The notes below the pieces were generated by a model that saw only the letters and a list, made by a program, of their open reading frames with translations, was not told the origin of the DNA and searched no databases. Shown piece after piece: positions 14,442 through 21,290 of a stretch of DNA of 35,054 bases. The position numbers and the translations under genes were made by a program. The stretch covers positions 1-35,054 of the forward strand of contig JAPLNJ010001159.1 in assembly GCA_026692885.1 (NCBI GenBank). The letters are read 5' to 3'. Within the stretch, counting starts at the first letter, position 1, and every line of letters starts with the position of its first letter. Origin of the DNA: Planctomycetota bacterium. Its GTDB lineage: Bacteria > Planctomycetota > Planctomycetia > Pirellulales > Pirellulaceae.

Positions 14442-16094
14442 TCATGGTCCCAGCCCTCCCAACCGCATTCCCTGTTCCGGTACTGGGCCCTGTTCACAGG
14501 CTGCAAAGTACGGCACGTCCCTCGCGAGTTCTCGCAGCACATCCTCGGCCAGGTACAGCCGTGAACGCTCGGCCAGTTCCCAGAAAATTCGGCCTTCCGC
14601 ATGGGCGTCTCCGGGCGGGCGGAGGCCGCGCTCGGTACGTTGCAGCAGGCCGGCCTGATTCACGTAGGAACCGGCCTTCTCGGCCCAAGCCGCGCCAGGC
14701 AGCAGGTAATGCACCTGGTCGCACAGTGGCGACGCGAGGATATCCGCGAGAACCAACAGCTCCACGCGGCTGAGGCGATCGAGTTCCTCGTCGGAGAGCC
14801 ACGGCGCCAGATAGCCCCCCGTGAGAAACAGTGTCTTGACCGTCCCGTTGGCGATCTCGTCCAGCACGGCGTCGAACGTCACGACCGGATAGTCCAAAGC
14901 CTGCAGCAGGGCTTCCACACCGACTCGATTCGGACATTTTTCGGCGTGGATCACGAACTTCGGGGACGCTGTGACTTGCCCCGTCGGCAACTTCGGATAG
15001 GCCTCGTCCGCGCCTACCACGGGCACGCGGCCCAGGGCCAAGCAGACGTTCGGCGACAGCGATTTCAGGTACTTGGCCAGCAGAAATGCTTCTTCGACCG
15101 GCAACATCGGCGACAGCACGGCCACCGTGGCGTACCCGCCGTGGCGTCGGACGGACTGCACCAGATCCTCGCGCAGCGCCGGCAGCAGGGTGGACCACTC
15201 CGCGTCCTGCAAGACACTGCCCACGCGCCGCCGCGGGGTGATCAGACGCGATTCGGCGGCGACATGCTTGTAGCTCAGCCGGCCCTCGTCGCACAGCCAC
15301 CAGCCGTTGGCCTGCGGATTGTGCCTCGGCTTCAGTCGGTAAATCTGCCCTTTGTTCTCGTCGATGTTCAGACTGCAGCCGGTCGCACAGCCGACGCAAA
15401 TCGACGGATGGCTCTTGAGGAACCAGACCCGCTGCTGGTACAGGAAATCCCGCGAGCAAAGGGCCCCGACCGGACAGATATCGACCACGTTGCCCGACAA
15501 CTTATTATCGATCGGATAGCCGGGAAACACGTCGATCTCCGCGTGGTTGCCCCGTTGCACCACGTGCAGTTCGGCGGTGCCGGTAATTTCGCGAGTGAAA
15601 CGCACGCAACGTGAACACATCACGCACCGGTCGATGAACAGCGTGACCTCCGGGCCGAGGTCTTTGCGCCGGCTGCTGAACGGTTGCGGCAGGTCGCGGC
15701 GTTCCCGGCGGCCATGCTGGTAGTAGTAGTCCTGCAGGGCACACTCGCCCGCCTGATCGCAGATCGGACAATCGATCGGATGCTCCAGCAGCAAGTACTC
15801 TTCGACAGCTCGGCGGTTCTCCAGGACGGCTTCGCTGTTGGTGATCATCACCGTCCCGTCGCGCGCCGGCGTCTGGCAGGCGGGGACCAATCGCGGCTGC
15901 ATCTGGATCTGGCCGGTCGGCAGCTTCTGGCCGACCTCGACCAAGCACATCCGACAACTGGCCACCACCGACAATCCCGGATGCCAGCAGTAGTACGGAA
16001 TCTTGACGCCGACGCGTTCGGCCGCCTGAACCAAGTTCAGACGCTCGTCGTCGCCGATCTGCAATTCCTGTCCATCGATGATGATGGTGGCCAT
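14442..16094 (-). CDS. nuoG: NADH-quinone oxidoreductase subunit G (short form)
   Basis: A 550-residue iron-sulfur subunit of the complex I peripheral arm. The N-terminal [2Fe-2S] site is Cys36, 47, 50, 73. It is followed by the HxxxC site His105, Cys109, 112, 118 (EHPIDCPICDQAGEC) and the [4Fe-4S] site Cys157, 160, 163, 207. A further CxxCxxxC...C set (Cys233, 236, 240, 268) would bind the off-path N7 cluster. The C-terminal molybdopterin-oxidoreductase-like part is shorter than in the roughly 900-residue E. coli protein. The start MATIIIDGQ is chosen because the upstream 23 residues are not family-like. Repeats occupy the gaps on both sides. Confidence 0.95.
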   Translation of the reverse strand: MATIIIDGQELQIGDDERLNLVQAAERVGVKIPYYCWHPGLSVVASCRMCLVEVGQKLPTGQIQMQPRLVPACQTPARDGTVMITNSEAVLENRRAVEEYLLLEHPIDCPICDQAGECALQDYYYQHGRRERRDLPQPFSSRRKDLGPEVTLFIDRCVMCSRCVRFTREITGTAELHVVQRGNHAEIDVFPGYPIDNKLSGNVVDICPVGALCSRDFLYQQRVWFLKSHPSICVGCATGCSLNIDENKGQIYRLKPRHNPQANGWWLCDEGRLSYKHVAAESRLITPRRRVGSVLQDAEWSTLLPALREDLVQSVRRHGGYATVAVLSPMLPVEEAFLLAKYLKSLSPNVCLALGRVPVVGADEAYPKLPTGQVTASPKFVIHAEKCPNRVGVEALLQALDYPVVTFDAVLDEIANGTVKTLFLTGGYLAPWLSDEELDRLSRVELLVLADILASPLCDQVHYLLPGAAWAEKAGSYVNQAGLLQRTERGLRPPGDAHAEGRIFWELAERSRLYLAEDVLRELARDVPYFAACEQGPVPEQGMRLGGLGP

Positions 16095-16133
16095 ACGGAA
16101 TCCTACAATCCGATGTTCTCTTGCGAACGTTTC

Positions 16134-16256
16134 GTAGGTCAGCCTTTCCAGGCTGACGGTCATTGGTAGGTCAGCCTTTCCAGGCTGACGGTCATTGGTA
16201 GGTCAGCCTTTCCAGGCTGACGGTCATGCCGAGTCAGGCTGGAAAGCCTGACCTAC
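16134..16256. repeat. GTAGGTCAGCC repeats between nuoF and nuoG; three tandem units plus one inverse
   Basis: A 32-bp unit beginning GTAGGTCAGCCTTTCCAGGC starts at 16134, 16166 and 16198, the first two complete and the third matching to about 16228. Each unit is itself a hairpin around TCAGCC-TTTCCA-GGCTGA. An inverse unit at 16231-16256 ends CCTGACCTAC. The inverse unit overlaps the end of nuoF and supplies its TAG stop codon. Confidence 0.9.
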
Positions 16257-17557
16257 TTGGCTCCGGCGCTCGCTTGGAGGTACGCTTCAAATTCACCGCG
16301 GAACTTGGTCAGGGCGTTCTTCACCGGCCAGGCGGCCCCATCGGCCAAACCACAGATCGTCGTGCCGGGCATCAGCCCCATCGACCCGGCGACCTGCTGC
16401 AGGAGGTCGAGGTCTTCACGACGTCCCTGGCCCTGGCGGATCCGCTCGACGATGCGGAGCATCCAGCCAGTGCCTTCCCGACACGGCGTGCATTGGCCGC
16501 ACGATTCATGGGCGAAGAACCGGCAACTATTGTAGACCACGTCGACGATCGATGTCGCCTCGTCGAAGACCACGACGCCGGCGGTTCCCAGTCCCAAGCA
16601 ACCAACTTTCGCCAGACTGGAAAAATCCAGCCGCGTATCAAACTCATCCTCCCGCAGCAGACCCATGCTAATCCCGCCGGGGATGGCCGCCTTGGCGCGG
16701 CGATTTTTCCACACGCCTTCGCCGTGCTGTTCGATCAACTGGCGGCAGGTGATGCCCAGCGGCTCCTCGTAACAGCCGGGGCGATTGATGTGCCCAGCCA
16801 GTCCATACAGCTTCGGCCCGTAGCTGCCCAGATCGCGTGGATTATTGGGGTCTGCCGGGACGCCCAGGGATTTGAACCAGTCCACGCCGCGCTCGATGAT
16901 GTGCGGCACACACGCCAACGTTTCCACGTTATTGATCACCGTGGGCTTGCGAAACGCGCCCTCGACGGCCGGGAACGGCGGCTTGATGCGGGGCCAGCCG
17001 CGTTTGCCTTCCAGACTCTCGATCAGGCCGGTTTCTTCCCCGCAAACATAGGCCCCGGCGCCTCGATGCAGGTACACGTCCAAGCTGAATGGCGTGCCCA
17101 GGATGTTCCGCCCCAGGTAGCCCGCGGCGTAGGCTTCGTCGATCGCCCGCTGCAACCTGTGGTACGCCTGGATGTACTCGTAGCGCAGGTACAGATAAGC
17201 CGTCGTCGCCTGCGTGGCGTAGCAGCCGATGAGGATGCCTTCCAAGACCTGGTGCGGGTCGCCTTCCATCAGGATCCGGTTGCAGAACGTTCCCGGCTCG
17301 CTCTCGTCCGCATTGATGCACATCAAGGTCTCGAGGCGTTTCGGCGGCAGGAAGCTCCACTTGGCGCCGCACGGGAAGCCGGCCCCACCGCGGCCCCGCA
17401 GCTTTGACTCGGTGACCAGTTTCACGAGGTTTTCCGGGCTGAGAGTGCGCAGCGCTTTCTCCGTCGCCTGATATCCGCCACGGCGTTTGTAGACGTCTAG
17501 CCGCTGGACTTCAGGCACACCGATGTTTTTCAGCAGCACCGGCTCGAATTTCGGCAA
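16253..17557 (-). CDS. nuoF: NADH-quinone oxidoreductase subunit F (NADH/FMN-binding)
   Basis: A 434-residue subunit that oxidises NADH with FMN and passes electrons to cluster N3. The FMN/NADH loop is RGRGGAGFPCGAKW (54-67), followed by NADESEPGTFCNRILME and GAGAYVCGEETGLIESLEGK (167-185). The N3 cluster ligands are Cys353, 356, 359 (ESCGQCTPCREGTGWM) and Cys402 (TTICGLADGAAWP). The start is a TTG at 17557 supported by GAGGAGG six bases upstream; no ATG fits. The stop codon TAG (16253-16255) lies inside a palindromic repeat whose sequence begins GTAGGTC, so the repeat end defines the gene end without adding residues. Confidence 0.96.
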   Translation of the reverse strand: MPKFEPVLLKNIGVPEVQRLDVYKRRGGYQATEKALRTLSPENLVKLVTESKLRGRGGAGFPCGAKWSFLPPKRLETLMCINADESEPGTFCNRILMEGDPHQVLEGILIGCYATQATTAYLYLRYEYIQAYHRLQRAIDEAYAAGYLGRNILGTPFSLDVYLHRGAGAYVCGEETGLIESLEGKRGWPRIKPPFPAVEGAFRKPTVINNVETLACVPHIIERGVDWFKSLGVPADPNNPRDLGSYGPKLYGLAGHINRPGCYEEPLGITCRQLIEQHGEGVWKNRRAKAAIPGGISMGLLREDEFDTRLDFSSLAKVGCLGLGTAGVVVFDEATSIVDVVYNSCRFFAHESCGQCTPCREGTGWMLRIVERIRQGQGRREDLDLLQQVAGSMGLMPGTTICGLADGAAWPVKNALTKFRGEFEAYLQASAGAK

Positions 17558-17588
17558 GTTCGCCTCCTCGTTCCCACGCGCTGAGGGT

Positions 17589-18164
17589 TCAGCTTTCCCG
17601 ACGCCACGACTCGATCAGGGCGTCGACGTTTTCTCGTGTCAAATTCTTGTGCAGTACGCCATCCACCAACAAACAGGGTGCGAAATCGCAGCCCCCCAAG
17701 CACTCGGCAAACTCGACCGTCACCTTGCCGTCCGGCGTCGTCTGACCGGGCCGGATGCCGAGTCGCTCGCACAGGTAATCCAGCAGCTCCTCGCCGCCGC
17801 AGACCGCGCAAGCGATGGAGCGGCAGACCCAGCAACGATGGCGTCCCAGCGGGTCTTCCGGCGCGTGGAAGAAGCCGTAGAAAGACATCGTGTCATGGAC
17901 CTGGGCCGGGGCCAAGTCCAGCATCGCGGCAAGCTCCACGATGGCCTGGGGCGACACGCACCGCAACCGCTCGTGAATGCTGTGCAACGCCGGCAGCACA
18001 ACCGCCTGTTTGGTCGGATACCGCGGCAAGTAGCTTGCGATCTCATGCCGCAGCTCCTCACTCAGCGCCGGCCGCTCACCTGTCGGCAGCCCCTTCGCGT
18101 CAGACGCGGTCCCGTGGCTGAAGACCAGCGGCGGATCCGGGTTGTGGTTGATCGGGTTGGCCAT
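17589..18164 (-). CDS. nuoE: NADH-quinone oxidoreductase subunit E
   Basis: A 191-residue thioredoxin-fold [2Fe-2S] subunit that binds cluster N1a beside NuoF. The ligands are Cys114 and Cys119 (VCRSIACAVCGGEEL) and Cys155 and Cys159 (FAECLGGCDFAPC). The N-terminal helical bundle (YPTKQAVVLPALHSIHERL, then FYGFFH) matches the family. About 30 extra N-terminal residues precede the core, so a later start is possible but no better ATG is seen. It lies 18 bp after nuoD and 31 bp before nuoF. Confidence 0.95.
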   Translation of the reverse strand: MANPINHNPDPPLVFSHGTASDAKGLPTGERPALSEELRHEIASYLPRYPTKQAVVLPALHSIHERLRCVSPQAIVELAAMLDLAPAQVHDTMSFYGFFHAPEDPLGRHRCWVCRSIACAVCGGEELLDYLCERLGIRPGQTTPDGKVTVEFAECLGGCDFAPCLLVDGVLHKNLTRENVDALIESWRRES

Positions 18165-18182
18165 GCGATGCTCTCGGCGATT

Positions 18183-19403
18183 TCAGCGATCCAATTCGGC
18201 TGCGATGATGTTCAGGCTACTCAGCACGGCGACCGCATCGGACAACAGGTGGCCGCGAACCAGGAGCGGGAAAATGGCGAAATGGAGGAACGACGGCGGC
18301 CGGCAGCGGGCTCGATACGCTACGTCCGAACCATCTCCGACCAAGTAGAAACCCAACTCACCGTTTGGGGACTCGGTCGCGGCGTAGCACTCGTCGACCG
18401 GCGCCGGGAAACCGCGGTTGGTCATGATCACTTCAAAATGTTGGATCAAGCCTTCGATGGTCGTGGACACGCGGTCCTTGGCTGGCAGGACCTGCCGCCC
18501 GCCGACATCGACGTTGACCGGTCCCGAGGGCAGGTTCTCCAGGGCCTGCTCGACAATCTTCAGGCTCTCGAGCAGCTCGCCCATGCGTACCAGATACCGG
18601 GAGTAGACATCCCCGCCCGTGGCACAGCAGACTTGGAAGTCGAAGTCGCTGTACGCCAAGTACGGCTCGTCCTTGCGGAGGTCCCGTGTCACACCGCTGG
18701 CGCGGGCCACCGGTCCCGAACAGCTCCCATTGATCGCGTCGGCCTGGGACAACACCCCGATGCCTCGGGTCCGATCCATGAAGATGGGGTTGCGATTCAG
18801 CAATCGCACCAGGTCGGCGTGCACGGGGGGGTAGTTCCGCAGGAATTCGCGGACCTTCCGCACGAACCGGTCGTCCACGTCCGCCAACAGCCCGCCGACG
18901 CGGGTGTAGCTGGTCGTAAACCGTGCCCCGCAGATCAATTCGAAAATATCGCACAGGAATTCGCGTTGGTTGAAAGCGTACAGGAAGGCGGTCAGCGCTC
19001 CGAGGTCCAGTGCCGCGCTGCCGACACACAGCAAGTGGTCGCTGATGCGGGCCAATTCGGCGACGATCGTCCGGATGTACTTGCAGCGGGGCGTCAGTTC
19101 GATGCCCAACAACTTCTCGACCGCGTGATGCCAAGCCACGTTGTTCGCGATCGGCGAGATGTAGTTCATCCGATCCGTGACCGCGACATACTGGTTGTAA
19201 TTCAGCTGCTCGCCAATCTTCTCGAAGCCGCTGTGCAGATAGCCGATATCCGGGATCACGTCCACAATCCGCTCGCCTTCCAATTTCATCACCAAGCGCA
19301 ACGTGGTGTGGGTGGCCGGATGCTGAGGACCGAAATTCAGCGTCCAGACGTATTCGCGGGCGTCGCTTGGTGGGGCGATAGGATCGGCGAGTTGCAGCGG
19401 CAT
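18183..19403 (-). CDS. nuoD: NADH-quinone oxidoreductase subunit D (49-kDa)
   Basis: A 406-residue peripheral-arm subunit lining the quinone-binding pocket with NuoB. Hallmarks are LNFGPQHPATHTTLRLVMKL near the N-terminus, GYLHSGFEKIGE, QYVAVTDRMNYISPI, and the C-terminal end SSLNIIAAELDR. NuoC and NuoD are separate genes here, not a fused nuoCD. The start ATG at 19401-19403 directly abuts the nuoC TAA (19404-19406), indicating coupled translation. Length and all conserved blocks are complete. Confidence 0.97.
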   Translation of the reverse strand: MPLQLADPIAPPSDAREYVWTLNFGPQHPATHTTLRLVMKLEGERIVDVIPDIGYLHSGFEKIGEQLNYNQYVAVTDRMNYISPIANNVAWHHAVEKLLGIELTPRCKYIRTIVAELARISDHLLCVGSAALDLGALTAFLYAFNQREFLCDIFELICGARFTTSYTRVGGLLADVDDRFVRKVREFLRNYPPVHADLVRLLNRNPIFMDRTRGIGVLSQADAINGSCSGPVARASGVTRDLRKDEPYLAYSDFDFQVCCATGGDVYSRYLVRMGELLESLKIVEQALENLPSGPVNVDVGGRQVLPAKDRVSTTIEGLIQHFEVIMTNRGFPAPVDECYAATESPNGELGFYLVGDGSDVAYRARCRPPSFLHFAIFPLLVRGHLLSDAVAVLSSLNIIAAELDR

Positions 19404-19907
19404 TTAACTCTCTTCGCGCGTCAGGCGATGGAAGTTGTGGCGCTCACCCCGTCCCTGCAAAGGATAGTCCTTACGCAGCGGAAACGCGGTGAACTCGTCA
19501 GGCAGCAGGATGCGCCGCAGGTCCGGATGCCCGCGGAACCGGATCCCAAACATATCGTAGACCTCGCGTTCCAGCCAGTTGGCACCCTGCCACAACGGGA
19601 CGACCGAGGGCAACTCCAGATCTGGTTCGTTCAGCAACACCTTGACCCACAACCGCTCCTTGCTGGTCGTGGAAGTCACGGCGTAGATCACACCGAACCG
19701 ATCGCGAGCCTGGGGGTACTCCAAGTAATCGACGGCCGTGAGATCCACCAGCATATCGAATCCGCACTCGTCCTTCAGGCAGCGCAGCACGTCCAGCAGA
19801 GCTGCCACCGCACACTGGACGCGGCAATTGTCGCGAAACTCAGTCACGACCAGCGCGTCCGCACCGCACCGCTGCGACAGCTTTCCCAAGGATTCTGCGT
19901 GTGACAT
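19404..19907 (-). CDS. nuoC: NADH-quinone oxidoreductase subunit C (30-kDa)
   Basis: A 167-residue peripheral-arm subunit. The diagnostic segment spans residues 109-150: ANWLEREVYDMFGIRFRGHP, then DLRRILLPDEF and PLRKDYPLQG. The N-terminal domain carries FDMLVDLTAVDYLEYP. It ends directly before the nuoD start. The 111-bp spacer to nuoB contains a family A palindrome, so nuoB and nuoC are physically separated while remaining in one transcription direction. Confidence 0.96.
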   Translation of the reverse strand: MSHAESLGKLSQRCGADALVVTEFRDNCRVQCAVAALLDVLRCLKDECGFDMLVDLTAVDYLEYPQARDRFGVIYAVTSTTSKERLWVKVLLNEPDLELPSVVPLWQGANWLEREVYDMFGIRFRGHPDLRRILLPDEFTAFPLRKDYPLQGRGERHNFHRLTREES

Positions 19908-19969
19908 GATCGGGTGGCCTCGGCCGCCTATTTCAAGGCGACGACCTCTTTGGGGACCAACAAAGAAGC

Positions 19970-20041
19970 AAGTGTCGCGAAAATAGCAGTCGTCACGCTC
20001 CGCCGTGACGACAGGTCATCACGACGGAGCGTGATGACACC
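19970..20041. repeat. Palindromic element, family A copy 2 (nuoB-nuoC)
   Basis: It shares AAGTGTCGC with the family A end and has the same cruciform core as copy 3. GTCGTCACGCTCCGCCGTGACGAC (1990s-20012) is one hairpin, and GTCATCACGACGGAGCGTGATGAC (20015-20038) is the second. The CCGGCG terminal part is absent. The last codons of nuoB (CHHAPS) and its TGA stop (20019-20021) fall inside this element. Confidence 0.75.
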
Positions 20042-20549
20042 ATTGAATCCCGAGAGCTATTTCTTCCGCGGTCCTCAGCGACGGGCCGCTGAAGATACCG
20101 CGCTGCTGGATCTTGTCCTGTAAGTCCATGATGGCCTTGATCAATTGCTCCGGCCGCGGCGGGCAACCGGGGACATACATGTCGACGGGAATGAACCGGT
20201 CAATGCCTTGGACGACGCTGTAGGTATCGAACACGCCGCCGGAACTGGCACAGGCCCCCATCGAGATGCACCATTTAGGTTCCGGCATTTGCTGCCAGAT
20301 TCGCTGCAGCACCGGCAACATCTTCATCACGACCCGGCCGGCCACGATCATCAGGTCGGACTGCCGCGGGCTGAAGCGAAATACTTCCGCCCCAAAACGT
20401 GACAAGTCGTGCCGACTGGCGGCCGTGGCCATCAACTCGATGCCGCAGCAGGCGGTCGCGAACGGCATGGGCCACAGGCTGTTCTTGCGGCACCAATTGA
20501 CCAGCGGTTCCAGGCGGGTCAAGACAATGTTTTCGAATGGATTGGGCAT
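20019..20549 (-). CDS. nuoB: NADH-quinone oxidoreductase subunit B
   Basis: A 176-residue subunit carrying cluster N2, the last cluster before quinone. The ligands are the adjacent Cys34-Cys35 ([14 protein letters not shown]), Cys100 ([17 protein letters not shown]) and Cys129 ([15 protein letters not shown]). The start MPNPFEN at 20549 is preferred because GAGG is nine bases upstream; an ATG two codons earlier (20555) overlaps the nuoA stop as TGATG and is also possible. The final six residues CHHAPS and the stop are encoded by the family A repeat, so the natural C-terminus has been replaced or extended. Confidence 0.95.
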   Translation of the reverse strand: MPNPFENIVLTRLEPLVNWCRKNSLWPMPFATACCGIELMATAASRHDLSRFGAEVFRFSPRQSDLMIVAGRVVMKMLPVLQRIWQQMPEPKWCISMGACASSGGVFDTYSVVQGIDRFIPVDMYVPGCPPRPEQLIKAIMDLQDKIQQRGIFSGPSLRTAEEIALGIQWCHHAPS

Positions 20550-20554
20550 AATCA

Positions 20555-20959
20555 TCAACCTCGCCAGCGAAAGACGCCTCGCCGCCAAGCATACACGAAC
20601 GCCAACCCCAGCGACAGCATGAACGCCAGCACCTCGACCAAGATCCAGGTCAGACTGGTTCCGCTGGCCACGGCGGTCGTGGGCAACCCCGCCTGCTCGT
20701 CCCACGCCGACACGGCCCAAGGATAGAGGAACAACAATTCGACGTCAAAGATCAGGAACAGGATGGCCACCAAGTGGAACCGCACGTCAAAGCGGCCGCG
20801 CGCGTCACCGACCGGATCCATCCCGGACTCGTACGGCATCTGCTTCACAGGCGTCTGCCGTCGCGGTCCCAGCAGCGACGAAGCCGCGATGATCCCGGCG
20901 GCCAACACAAACGCCACCGCGATCAACAGCAGGATGGGAAACACGGAGCCTGGCACCAT
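20555..20959 (-). CDS. nuoA: NADH-quinone oxidoreductase subunit A
   Basis: A 134-residue, three-helix membrane subunit of complex I and the first gene of the operon. The family block is [20 protein letters not shown] (43-62) followed by [12 protein letters not shown] (71-82). The three helices are about 7-29, 60-80 and 103-124. The stop overlaps the possible early nuoB start. No clear Shine-Dalgarno precedes the ATG at 20959. The promoter must lie in the 331-bp region shared with the divergent M16 peptidase gene, but I cannot assign it. Confidence 0.96.
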   Translation of the reverse strand: MVPGSVFPILLLIAVAFVLAAGIIAASSLLGPRRQTPVKQMPYESGMDPVGDARGRFDVRFHLVAILFLIFDVELLFLYPWAVSAWDEQAGLPTTAVASGTSLTWILVEVLAFMLSLGLAFVYAWRRGVFRWRG

Positions 20960-21290
20960 GAGTACACCGTCACGTCGTTAGGAGGTCTTCGTTCGTTGCG
21001 TCCCCGTTCCCACTTCATACCGGCGGACTGCACGTCTCGTCCGGAGAGGATCTGCTCTCAGCAAATCCTGCACGTAGCCGCTCTGCTAATCTGCGACATC
21101 ATATCCCCCCAGGCAGCGCCGTCAAGCCGCAGAACGGATGCCGCGGGCAGGAAACCACCGGACCGGGGGTAACGCGGTTTTGTCCCTCATTCCTCGCGGT
21201 TGCCGATTTGCTACAATCCTGCGCCTGGTCGCGCACCGCAAGTCGAATCGGCGACACCGCGCACCGTACCCTAAGATATCGAGGCCTGAA
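20960..21290. promoter_or_regulatory. Divergent intergenic region between nuoA and the M16 gene
   Basis: This 331-bp region holds no supported gene and should contain the promoter of the complex I operon (leftward) and of the peptidase (rightward). On the plus strand TGCTACAAT at 21209-21217 fits an extended -10, about 74 bp before the peptidase ATG, without a good -35. No operator palindrome or riboswitch fold was recognised. A nuoA promoter could not be localised. Confidence 0.4.

Noticed and set aside
16134..16256. CRISPR-like array
   Set aside because: The units are directly adjacent without spacers, each is a hairpin and one is inverted; this is a palindromic repeat cluster.
17523..19904. 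A 793-codon plus-strand open frame opposite nuoC, nuoD, nuoE and nuoF
   Set aside because: It is antisense to four well-supported nuo genes and its translation is Gln/Arg/Val-rich without domains, which is expected from GC-rich codon use on the other strand.
21138..21290. Upstream start for the M16 peptidase
   Set aside because: The extension is arginine-rich and lacks a signal peptide; the ATG at 21291 gives a clean signal peptide and a ribosome site.
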